64,000 bases of DNA from Paracyclopina nana. Lineage: Eukaryota > Arthropoda > Copepoda > Cyclopoida > Cyclopettidae. The DNA is taken from contig JAGUCH010000002.1 in NCBI GenBank assembly GCA_019096065.1, positions 13,094,501 through 13,158,500 of the forward strand. Direction: 5' to 3'. Under the pieces are notes generated by a model, which saw only the letters and a program-made list of their open reading frames with translations, searched no databases and was not told the DNA's origin. Each line of letters opens with the position of its first letter. Within the stretch, counting starts at the first letter, position 1. Positions 45,174-57,000 of this stretch are shown in pieces. Position numbers and translations under genes: made by a program.

Positions 45174-46332
45174 TCCTTCACTGACACATTTATGTAGACC
45201 AACAAAGCAGCAGTGTGCAAGAATCAGGAAGAAGCCCTACATTTTTTGGAGTACCTTGTATGCAATATTTTGCTCCCAGACAACCAGTTAAAAAAAGCAA
45301 ATACTATATATAGTTCAGGAGCTAGTAAGGAATTCGGCTAAAAGCTGCAAGCCGGTGGAAATTAGAGGAAGCCCAACTTGGTGGAGAGTGTACCACCACC
45401 ATACCATATATCGGAGGATGGCACGCTTAATTAAAATTCTAACGAAGAAGCAAGCTAGCAAAGCTTTCATTAGTAGTCTCAAATGCTCGGTTCTCTCAAT
45501 TCCTCGGAGGAATTCCATGTGTGAAAAAATGTGCTGCTTTTGTCTGTGATCAACCGAGCAAGATCCTGGCGGCAAATTCGAACTGGTCGACCTGAAGAAG
45601 GAGAAAGCTGCGACTGCAGGGGAAGTTTAGCAGAAGCAGCTATATACTATATATAGTATGGTGGCAGCGTTTGGTCCCCAAAGTGGATTTCTTGCCTGAC
45701 TAACCTCCAGTTCCATTTTCGCAGACGCCCGCCACTTTTCAGGGATTTTTCTCTTTGACAAATGCGGTTTCTTTTGATCATCCTTCTGCGAGAAAAAGGG
45801 CCAAAATGGGATATGCTAAAGTGTATTAGTGATGGACCTTATTATTGACTGCGCGCGGAGCCCCTTTTTATTCCCCGATACTCTCGATGTAGCAGACTGC
45901 AATATTGAATATCTGCCAAAAATGACACTCACGTGGTACGCAGCTATCCTGTATGTAGTGTATACTATGTGGCTGAAGCAGGGTGAAAAACTGGATTGAA
46001 TCCTCCCGAGGCTAGCTACTCCATCAAGCACAAATTCAAGGATGTATTGACGCAACAGAGGAGGAAGGCTTGTGTACTGTGCATATACCCTTATACACAA
46101 TTTGTGATGCCATTCAGCCAGCCTGATGTCATTATTATCTTATTCATCTCCCTAGCTCCTGATGATGATCTTGGCCTCCATATAGGCGTACCATTATTAC
46201 AACAAACATCAAAGGCACGACTCTCGTGGACTATAGTAGAATATGATGACTACAACGTTGCGCTGCAGCTCGTGAATTTTCTTTGAACAAAGATTGATTG
46301 CTTGCGTGCAGCTTGAGAAATCCTGAAGCAAA
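45174..46332. other. Intergenic sequence upstream of the CAP gene
   Basis: No gene is seen. Two copies of the ACTATATATAGT-type palindrome lie at about 45303-45315 and 45645-45660. Confidence 0.4.
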
Positions 46333-47919
46333 ATGGCGAGCATTTGTCAGCCGATTCCAGCAGTCCTCCTGGGTGCTTTTCTGATTCTGGGTACTTCTCC
46401 TTTGTTGGCCTTGAAAACCAAGTAGAGTTTAGTACAACTTTTCTCCATCTCCAAGGTGGAAATGGCCAGCAGAGGCTGCCAGAGTGCAAATCTCAGCCAG
46501 AAGAAAGAGGCTACAGCGAAGAGGAGAAAAGATCCGCTTTAGAGCTTCACAATGATCTTCGCCAAGCGATCCTGAAAGGCACAGTGAAGGGCCTACCCAA
46601 GGCCAAAACAATGCCGATTCTGACTTGGGACGACGAGCTGGAAAAAGAGGCTCAAAGGTGAGTCGGAGTACAACAAGGCAAACACGAAGTAGTATATGTC
46701 CGGAAGATGCAAAAAAAACAAAGAGGTTCTTCTTTCTACTTAGATGGGCGGATTGCTGTCCGGGACCCTTTGTGTAAAGTAAAGGCAAAAAAGCAGTGCC
46801 AATTTGTTCGCTTGAAGAGGATTAAGCACACTCTTAAACCTTGGCCACTCTATCTCTCTATGCTACATAAAGAAGTAGGAGTAGTATTCTTTATGTGGCA
46901 CTGCTTTTTTGCTCCAATCCAAAAGGATGCCACATCCACCCTCGAATTGGTACAAAATTGGCAACATCGGCCAGAATGTCTGCTGGGGACACCCCAAGGT
47001 GACAGACTGCATACAGGCATGGTTTGATGAGCACATCAATTACACACTAAACGGGGAGGACCCTTTAATAGCCAGGGCGCCCGAAGACCCAGCCACTGCC
47101 AAATATGGCACCAATGGCCATTTCACCATGATGGTTGGTGACATGACCAAGCAGATTGGCTGCGGCCGGGTAAAGTCAGACGAAGTGTTTAGCGGAGTCG
47201 TTCATGTGTGTCACTATTTCCCCGCGGGCAACGTTCAGATGGTTTTTCGAACGAGTCGGGGAACGCGTAGGGAAGTAATGCCAGCCTACAGAAAAGTAAA
47301 TCCCATTGCATGCCTCTTCGTTTCCCTTTGATCACAAAATGTTTGCAGGATGTTCCCAATTCGGACCGCAAGCTCGAGAGGGAAGAGCATCCCATGTTGG
47401 CCCAAAAAAGGGCAGACCTTGTCAGGCAGCGGCTATCTGGGAGTAGCGGTGATAACGAAATCACTACCACCCATAATGATAGTGCAACCAAAAAACGTAG
47501 GTGATAAGCATTATATACGGTGACAATGACAAAGTTAAGCCACACATACGCGCCATTCCACAGCAGCGGCAGCAGCAGACGAAAATGCCAACGACAATCC
47601 TGCAGGGAAAATGGATAATAAAAATGTCCCAGGGCCATTAATTACTAAAAAGAGCGACGACAACGACGACGGTGAGAGCACGCGGCTAACTTTTGATAAT
47701 AGGGCTTCTTTTTTAGCAGGAGCAGGGGCATTAAACGTTGTTACTTGCACTCTTCTCCCTCAGCTAACAAAAGACGCCCATTTTACAGATCAAAAGAAAC
47801 AATTTATGGCTCTACCCGGGGAGAGGAGGAAACACCGTTTTGGCTTATTCGCCTTCATAAAAGAAAGGGCTGACAGAAAATGGCTTCCCAGCGCTCCGCA
47901 CTTGAATAGTACCATCTAA
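46333..47919 (+). CDS. Secreted CAP-superfamily (SCP/TAPS, antigen 5/PR-1-like) protein with C-terminal extension
   Basis: Six exons: 46333-46390, 46456-46657, 46744-46773, 46926-47295, 47349-47496 and about 47576-47919 total 1152 nt (383 residues) with matching phases. Exon 1 encodes a hydrophobic signal peptide (MASICQPIPAVLLGAFLIL). The CAP domain then shows the helix-1 His (ALELHNDLRQ), W-D-x-x-L-E-x-x-A-Q, a CAP1-like GHFTMMVGDMTKQIGCGRV and a CAP2-like VVHVCHYFPAGNV. The family consensus N-I-G-E-N is G-Q-N here, so a usual metal-site Glu is Gln. About 135 residues of charged, disordered sequence follow the domain. CAP proteins are secreted Cys-rich proteins with lipid-binding or other extracellular roles; the activity here cannot be deduced. 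The gene converges on the minus-strand gene ending at 48013. The acceptor of the last exon lies in a CAG repeat and is uncertain. Confidence 0.82.
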
Positions 47920-48012
47920 TCAGCGCAAAGAAAGCCGAGGAAAGCAACGAAACCTACTGAGGAACAAAAATATGCACTTTTATGAAACTAAGCCAACTAA
48001 GAACAAGAATTG

Positions 48013-51000
48013 TCAAGTGCCCACCTTGGTCTTGAGCAATTGATAGCCTGCGACCAGCACGGCCGCCCAGATGGCCGCCGATTTCCACATGTCATTTCCT
48101 TGAGCTTGAGCCATCATTTGCTGCGGAACATGATGACGTTTTTTCATATCCTTACTGACGGCCTCCACCAACTGGGCATTTTCGGCCTTCAATTTCCCAC
48201 TCCGCTCTTCGGATTTCTTCAGCTTGATTTGGAATACTCGGCAAGTTTTCGCCATCGCCTTCACCTCGCTTTTCATCCTACGCCACTCTTGAGTATCTTC
48301 ATCGTGAAAACGATCTTGCACCTTCGAAAAAATATAACTGAACAGTGACCGCTACGCTGAGCAGCTTTGCAGGGTGACCAGAAAATTTGAGCGGGCTGTA
48401 GCCATATTTTCCCCTAAAATAGCCACGTTTGGCTATCTTACAAAAAATGCTCAAAATAGCCACAAATTGATGAAAAATAGCCACATTTTTAGGAATTATC
48501 AAGGTAATATTAGCTATTGCGTCTCCTCCCAATTTTTGGGATTGCTATGCATGAAATCAAGGATTTAATAAAAGATTTTCTTCTTATATTGGAAGAAAAA
48601 GATTTTTTTTAAAGTCAGCCATTTTTTGCAAATTTCATTTTTTGCCTGCATTTTTGATGATTTTATAGAGTTTATTAAGTAAAAATATCAAATTTTCGGA
48701 CTTTTCAAAAATAGCCACGAATGGCTATGGCTATTCGGCCTGAATTTCCGTAGCCACACATTGGTCAAAAATAGCCACTTTGGCTATAAATAGCCACATC
48801 TGGTCACCCTGCAGCTTTGTCTGCTTTGATTTAACGGAAAAACGCGAAGTCGTCAAGTCGCCAATCACTAATCAAAAATCCAAAGAAGTAAAGATGTGAG
48901 TAAGGCAAAAACTGAGAGTTTTGGATTTCAGTCATAAAATTCTTTATTCTTGTGCTGGACTTCAGCTGCTTAGCAGTCAATTTTCGCAACAATTGATCTT
49001 CTCAATCGAACCTCTAAAGATGCTTACGAAAAGTGACTGCATCTCAATATGCACATTACTTACGTCTTTACTACTTTGAAATCGAGTTGAAACAAGATGA
49101 GATCGTGAAAGAGCTACCAGAACTGCTGCGTATTTTCCTGACATTTTTACATTTACTATTTCACGAGGAAGAAGCTTGCCATTCGCATGTAAAGGGATTA
49201 AAATTGGTATCAAATTTTTGCCCTGACATTATTGCCTAGGCATGGAAATCAAATTAGATTTTCTCTTAGAATAGCCAACAGAAGATGACCTCTTTTGTGA
49301 AGGTGTCTCGTAACGCTGTAACTAACTATGGTCTACAGCTGATTTGGCATTTAGCTGAATGCCTGAATCAGGTAATTTTAAACTTCTCCATGCTTTTTGG
49401 AATTGGAGAGGTTTAGGTAATTTTTATTTCGCTTGGTTACTGCTAATACTGAGCTTACCTCCAAGATTTCAGTTTCCAAGCTCTCGATTGCTGTTTTGAG
49501 CTCGCAGTTTTCCTCCTCGAGGGCGTAGCAATGAGATTCCGACTTCTCAAGTTTCGTCTCCAGCTCCAAGGCCTTAGTGCGAAGGGCCTTTTCTTTTTTG
49601 CGCAGCTTCTGCAAGACAGGTGCTACCTTTTCTGGCTCCAGATTGACTGGTATCGATGAATCGAGGGAATCGATCGAACTTATCTGCAAGCGGTGAGTAC
49701 AGCTTTTAGCACTACAGTTCACTGAAAACAGTAGCATTTCTCACACCTTCAGAAAGCCAGTCTCATAATTGCTTTACACTCAAAAGACTTCAAAAGGCAA
49801 GTGAAACGTTTCTGCTGGGCCTTTTTTTGTCTCACAACTCGCCTTTCACTTCAGAATCATGCTGGTAGAAGGGACTAATTTGAATCTCCATAATCTCAAA
49901 TGTTGGTTTGCTAATTTTACTCAGGTTGAGTGATTCTTCTTCACCCATTTTAAGAGGAATGGAAATTTCCATATTTCTTTATGCTCAAAGTTCTCTTTAT
50001 TTATGCATGCTCATATCTTATGCCTCCATAACATGCCGAAATATAACTCAATCTTACGCGACGAATTACCATTCGTGTGAGTTGAGCTATCACGTTTTAG
50101 ATTTTTCCAATTCACTTGGTGATAAAGCCCCCTCAAAAAACTAAAAAAGCAAATCTTGTTTCATCCAGCCAAGCTCTAGTAATTTGATAATTGTTAAAGA
50201 TCCGCATTTGGAGTTACAATATTAAAAAATGTGCAATCATTCCTTGAATTTTTCTCACGAAAGCCTAAAAAATGTTTTCGTTAGTGAATGATACATTTTG
50301 GACTAACATTAGTCCAAAAAGTATGACCTTTAAATTAAGGTATCGGTCCTTCTACGTACAACATAAAATCACTGCATCATGGCTTCATTTTGCCCTTACT
50401 CAGCGCGCGTAGGTACTTAGTAATTTCTCAGGATTAAAACATACTATTAATATGAAAAATTCCCTTTGTGTACGCTAGAGGCGACATATTAGTATTTTAC
50501 TGGCTGGTTTTCACTCGCTTTCGCTCGGTTAAAGATTCGGCTTGGTTTCATTTACTCACCTTGGGCAATTTTTATGTTACTTACGTAGTCCCGAGTTGCA
50601 GCAAGTCAAATTTTTTTAACAGTGACCGGTTTACCGAGCGAAATCAAACAGCCGAAATGCCATGATATGACGTCACAGGGTTGAAAAGAAGCTGATACTG
50701 AACTTCTCCATCTTTTTGTAAGAGGAATTCACATTAGTATCATAACAATAACATTGATGTAGGGCGATCCCAGCGGCCTTCATGGGCAACTTTTGGGATT
50801 TTCAGCTGTCACTGCACGGGAAAAAAACTGAGTTACCGCGTTTTTGCGACACGAGAAGTAGTTCGAAATAAAGATCCAAGCAAATATGTGTAGTGAATTT
50901 TTTTAAAGGACTACTTCATTAAAGTAAAATTGAATGATTTTAAGGCTATGATAAACATGAGACACTTAGGACCTTTCCATGTGCTTGTACCAAAAATAAA

Positions 51001-54000
51001 ACTGAAAAAATTGGTCTTTGGCAATTAGCAAAAGAAGTAAACAAATAAGAAAACATCCAGTACGCAAAAAGTAAACAAAAACGTAAATAAACAATGAAAA
51101 CGGTCTTGTGTGGTACATTTTTTTGTACCTCAAAACCAAAAGTGAGCACATGGAAAGGACCTTAATGTCAAGATGTTAAAGAGTCCTGATGCTATGCATT
51201 AGTAAAAAAAGTAACCATTTAATAAAATTATCCGCCCTAAAAAGAGTTGCTCGACTCATCAAAACAAGACATGATTTTGAACTCAACTCCCTTGTGTTTC
51301 TTCAAAAAAGTCGGTAGATGGTACGTCTTTGTTATGATACTGCTGTCTATGGAGAGGTTTAGCTGACACGATCGGCAAAGTGAATTTCCTCGTGAGGAAA
51401 ACCGGTTACAGTTAGTAAAAGCGTTCCAGTTATTTAGAAAGTATTAACCAGAATTAATTACCGTATCAAGGCTCGGTGCGTTGACCATGACTCTGCAAAT
51501 TTGAGCACAGCCTTCACCAAGGGGCAAGTCGGCCCCTTGGGCAGTATGACCGTTGTACTCTGGAATCTCAAACTCATCATCATCATGACAACTTAAATGC
51601 TTATTATGCTGCTGCTCCAAGTCTTTGGTAAGCGAAGGAAGACCGTCAGAACTGTAATTAATTGCTTTTTTGTTTGGTAGAAATACACTACTTTTTTATC
51701 ATCTCACCTGCACTCACTCAAGTCTTGCGCCTCTTTAAAGTTGGATACTGGAGGATTTCCCCATGAGTCAAGGTATATTGGGCCCCTTTGGGCAGCTGTG
51801 TTAGTCTCCTCCACAGCATTGAATTTCCTTGCAATATCTGGGTCACTGAATGTATTTTCGACCTTTTCATTCATTTGATTGTGCAAATCTTCCACGGGGG
51901 CAGACATGGCAGCTTTTTTTGGTGGCATGAGGCTGCTTTCATAAGCTGAGCTTTGCGCTAATGATTTGTTGTTTGTGTCACTACTACTAACTTCCAGCGA
52001 CATTTTTTCCCGACAAGCTTTCGCATTTGAGCATGCTTCTTCAAGGATGGCAGGGGAGCTAGCTTCTTCTTCTACTTCCGCAACTTTTTGGGCTGCCATA
52101 ATGGTTTCTGGTTGGCCAACAGAGCTTGACACTTGAGTTTCCAGAAGCTTAAACTGCTGCTGCCCCTCAGCTACGATAACATCTTCTCCGGTTGGCTCCT
52201 TAAAAGATGTATTCTCCTGGCTGGCATTAGCCAAGTCGGTTGATGGGCATACTTTTTCAGTGGCTTGCGTCATGACTTCTTTTGTGGACATTCCTTCATC
52301 ATTGGGCTGGCTCTTTTTCATAATGCTTTCCCTTGTTCGCATCCAGTCAGGCTTGGTGTCATCCATTGCTTCCTCTTCAGGGAGCTGCTGCACTGAATGG
52401 CTGTATGAATTTAACATTCTTCTCCTCTCCTGCAATAATTCATTGAACGAGGAAGAAGTTGCCTGTTGCTCAGACACGTGATTTCCATTAGCCTTGCTTG
52501 TATTCGTTGCAGATTGGCTTTTCATCAATCCAAAATTGAAGCCTTTCCTCTTTGAAGCTGGTTTGGGTGAGCCAATGCAGATGGTTGATGAGTTTTCAAA
52601 CATATGCTTCACTCTATCCATGTAATTTTTGGAGGCTTTTGGAGATGCTAGTGCATCCTCACTTTTCTTTGTTAATATTCCTAACTTGGGCATGGTGAGT
52701 TCTTCGTCCTCGTGGTCTTCTTTTAACTTTTCTTCACTCTGAGGCCTGACACTGGTTGATTCTAGTGTACTGCAGCTTTCTTCATTGACTGTAGTAGCAG
52801 CAGCAAAGTTTCCTACATTCAGGCTGACGTCAGATAATAGGCCAACCGAAAAGTTGTCAGTCTCATCAGTAGTGAATAAGTCAGCCTGTTCTTTTAGCCC
52901 TTCTATGGTGTCATTGCTACTGCAACATTCCAGTTGTTGCTCAACAATTGCTGCTGGATCTGCTTGCTTTGATGCAATATCAATAGCTGATTGCTGATAG
53001 GCATTGCCTAGAGCAGGTTCTTCGGGTTTTTCAGCTACAGTACAGGGTAGTTGTTTGTTGTTATATGGCTCAAAAAAGCCCGAATCTAACAGCTGTGCTA
53101 ACTGCGATTGATTGTCATGCTTCATGGCCTTATTTAAGGTTTGTTGGCATTTATCATCAGAGATTATGGTCAAGCCAGGAGCTTGCTGTAAGCTGTTGGA
53201 AGCGTTGTTCCTGCCGAGCTGGTCATTAATTATTGCTGATGTCAAGCTAGTGGCCTTGCAAGTTAGGATTGATGCTTGCCCTTCATTATTTAAGCACGCG
53301 TCGTTTACATATTCTTCTGCCTCTGCTTTAGCACTCCCTTGGGATTGCTTTCTCTCCCAATTCCCATTACTTGGTGAATTTTCATCAACTTCTTCCTTCT
53401 CTCCAAATTGTGGAGATGTTATGATGGCAAGATTGGTAGCTTCAATTGAAGGCTCTACTTTGCTACTAGCAAACTGCTTTTGCTCCTCGAAGAAAAATGG
53501 CTGTATTTGCTCGACTAAATTGGGCGACTCATGCAGCTCTTCAAGTCCCTCTCTGTGCCATTTTAATGAGATGGCACTATTAGTGTTTGGCACTGGTACC
53601 ACTATGTCAAAGTTCTTGCTGCGATGAAAGTCTTCCTCTTCATGACTTTCTTCTTCTGCTTGTGGAATTATTTCTTCCTCCATTAGGCATATGCTCAGAG
53701 CTTGTTGGGCTTCCTCATCAGCTGCATCCAATTCTATTATGGTGGCAGGAGATGGAGGGGTGGAAGGAGACATTTCTCTGGATCCAAAATCATTGTTTTC
53801 TTCATAGGTTGAAAAGTAAGGGGAAGCCGAGTTTTTCTTGTGAAAGCTGTCTTGAACTAGTTCTTGCGCCCACTGCTCAATTGAGCAATCTATTTGTCCC
53901 CGATTTGCCACTGTTATGTGCTCAACTATGGTGTGCAATCCCAGAGAGCAATTATCTTTATCTTCTGCTGGACCAGCTTCCATTGAGCTCCTGCCCAGCT

Positions 54001-57000
54001 GACTGACTTTATTATTATGAAGGTCTTCGCTCTGATTTTCTTGGTTTTTTGCTGGAGAGTACAGAGTAAAAGTACAGTTTTCCGCGTGATCTTCTTCATA
54101 TTTAGATGTCACTGCCACATTACTGCTGCCTGTCAAATCACTTGCAATAGCAGTTTCCCCGCCGCTTTTAGCTTTGCCATCTATTGATAGGTCTGTATCG
54201 CTATTATTGTGGGCGTCAGGCTGGCTCCTGATGGCATAGTGAGGTGGATCAACGCTTTTTCGTACATAATTAGGCAATGGCGCATTGCTGCTCACTTTTT
54301 CTTCATTTAAAGTGACATGCGTTGAAGCATACATACTGACATCGTCATCTTGCTCATTGGTTTTTTCTTGATATAATGAAACATGATGTACTTTGGTAGT
54401 ACCGTCGAAGCATTCAGGCTCATTTTCATTGCTTGCAACAAGCTCAGCTTGAGTTAAGCTGGCAATGACTCTGAGCTCTTGAAACTTTTCTTGAACTGCC
54501 AAAGCTTGGTGGTTTGGGTTGGTGCCCTTTTTAGGTGTCAAAAATATGGCCTCTGCATCTTCAATAGGAGATTGCATTTTCAGTTGCAACTCTGATGGAC
54601 TTGATGTATTCCCATCAATTATTCCTTCAATTGATGCAACTGTCTTCTCTCTGACAGGTTCTCGATGGCTTATGTCTGCTTCTATCGAAGATTGTTTAAC
54701 AGTAGCCTGGGTCATGTTACTTAGCTGTCTTAATTCAGGCTCGGAATTGGTGCTTGAACTCTTTTCAGACCATGTGATATCAATGACGTCATCGTTTTTG
54801 CTATCAACTATTGATGTTTGGTCCGTGTTGGTGCGGAGCTTTAACTCATGCATAGCCATCGGGAGGCCACTTGAAGAAGCCTCTTCATTCATTGCTGTTT
54901 CAGTAGGAGCACTTTCATTTAGCTCATCTTCAGCCAGAATTGCATTGCTAATGTCACCATGCATTTGTCCAGGCTTGCTGTTTTCATTATTTTCAGAGCA
55001 TTTCTCAAATGTCACCAAAGCTCTTTGTATGTCATTTTCTGTGCTACTTTTGGCATCAACAATTGAGGCTTGTTCAGTGTTGATCTTATGCGTTGATTCT
55101 TGTAAGCCGCTTAAAGTTTCTTCAGTCGACAAAGGGTCAATTTCAGTGCCTTGAGTCATTATAGCTTGGCCTAGATTGGCAAGTTGCTTTAGTTCAGGCT
55201 TGTCGAAGCCCTCACGGTTGTCAATTGTTTCATGTGAAGAGTTTAGTGCACTTAGAATGTCAGTACTGTCTAGCCTTTTGGCTTCAACTTCAAACTCTTG
55301 GTCAATGTTGGAAAGAAGCTTAGATTCAGGCCTTCTTTCTTCTACGTAAATGCTTCTTGCGCTGTCATGAAATCTGCTTTGATCTTTTATTGGCTGGTCC
55401 ACTGTAATGCTGTTTTTCAATACAGCACATTTCATAGTAGTAACCTCACTGTCTTCTGGTGATGTTTCTTTATCTGCCATTTCAAAATCAACTAATTGTT
55501 CTTGAATATCTACAGAAGATTGCTCACTTATTATAATTAATGGCTGATAGTTTAATGTACACTCCACATCAATGCTTTCAGGTACATCTGGAGTGATCGT
55601 CAATTGACCATCCTTTTTTATCCTGCTTTGTTTGACTTGACCTGTGCTTTGCGTTTTGCTTCTGTTTGGTGATTGCATTACACTGCTAATAACATTTTCA
55701 TTAAGAGCTGCATCAGATGTCACTAACGTTGTTGACTTTTCTGGAAATGCATCCCCTTTCATTGCTGGACTGGCACCATCTGGTGCTACATCAATCCTTT
55801 CAAACTTTTCTTCCCCTGTTGCATAACTTGGACAATCTTGCTTTTTCTCACATGATTCTTGATTGCTGATTATTTCCTCTTCAAAATCTGCGCTCATTTC
55901 ATTTCCTGTGCTCGAATCTTTCTCATTAATATTTGTTTCCAAGCCTAATTGACTATTGTGCTTTTCTATTGTGTCAGCTCCTCGGTGGAGGATGTCATCA
56001 ATGCTTTTCTTGTACTCCTTTCCTAGCAAGATCACATCATCCTTGATTGCCTCATCCCTAGTTTCAGCTCTATTGTGGGAAATATTAGCTGGAAGCTCCG
56101 AACCATCATCAGGTTTTTGCGCACTCAATTTTCCTTCTGTCGCCGTGGTTTCGCCAGAGTATGAATCACAATGTTGAGTGCTATCATGTACATTTGTAGG
56201 TGTTGCCTTCTCCTTACATATTTGTATCAATGGAATGGAACTCAAAATGGAAGATTTCAAGGTAGTCTCATCAATTTCCATTTCAGTGAATTCAACCGGA
56301 ATTTTCTCTTCTCCCCTATCCAGCTTTCCTACTTTGGGTAATTTCATATTTAACGGATTTTGCTCCTGGTCTTTTTTGTCATTGTTTTGTGTTACTCTGC
56401 CTCCTTTTTCCAATGGATGCTGGCATTCATTTATGATGTTTGTTTGCATGGTGGGAAATTGTTGAGCTCTTTTTGGTTTTTGGTCAGATGAAGGCCTGAT
56501 CTCTCTTTCACTTTTAGTTGCATTTTGTGGACTTTGCACCTGGGTTCTTTCATGTAAATTCAAAGCAGTCTCTTCATTTTTCGTCCGGTTTTCTCCTTGG
56601 CAAATAATAGGAGTGTTTTTCAAAGGGATTTTTTTGTTGGCATTATCATGGAGCTGAAGCTCATCGATCTTGCTTTCTTCGCCACCAGGAGATAAAAAAA
56701 AGTTCGGCGTCAAAGCAAAATCTATGCATTTATCTTCTTGTGCTTCTCTAGGTACTGGATTACAGTAGCCACTTGTTGTAATTGTGTCAGTTTCTTTCTG
56801 CGTAGAAAAGCTTTCTCTATTCATGGTAGCCTCTTGTGGTAATTTCCGTTCTGTTTGATGTTCAGTGGGTATAATTGAACCTGCATTTTTATGAATCTGC
56901 AGCTCAGCTTTCTTCGATTCAGCCTCACTTGAAAAGATGCTATTTTCAATGCCTACATTATTGCTTTCAGGGTTGGAGTAGAAATTTGCAATATTTTGAA

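Noticed and set aside
54519-55154. 211-residue plus-strand frame opposite the giant exon
   Set aside because: It is a shadow of the 6.2-kb minus-strand exon. Acidic/Ser-rich codons read backwards give Ser/Leu/Val-rich hydrophobic frames.
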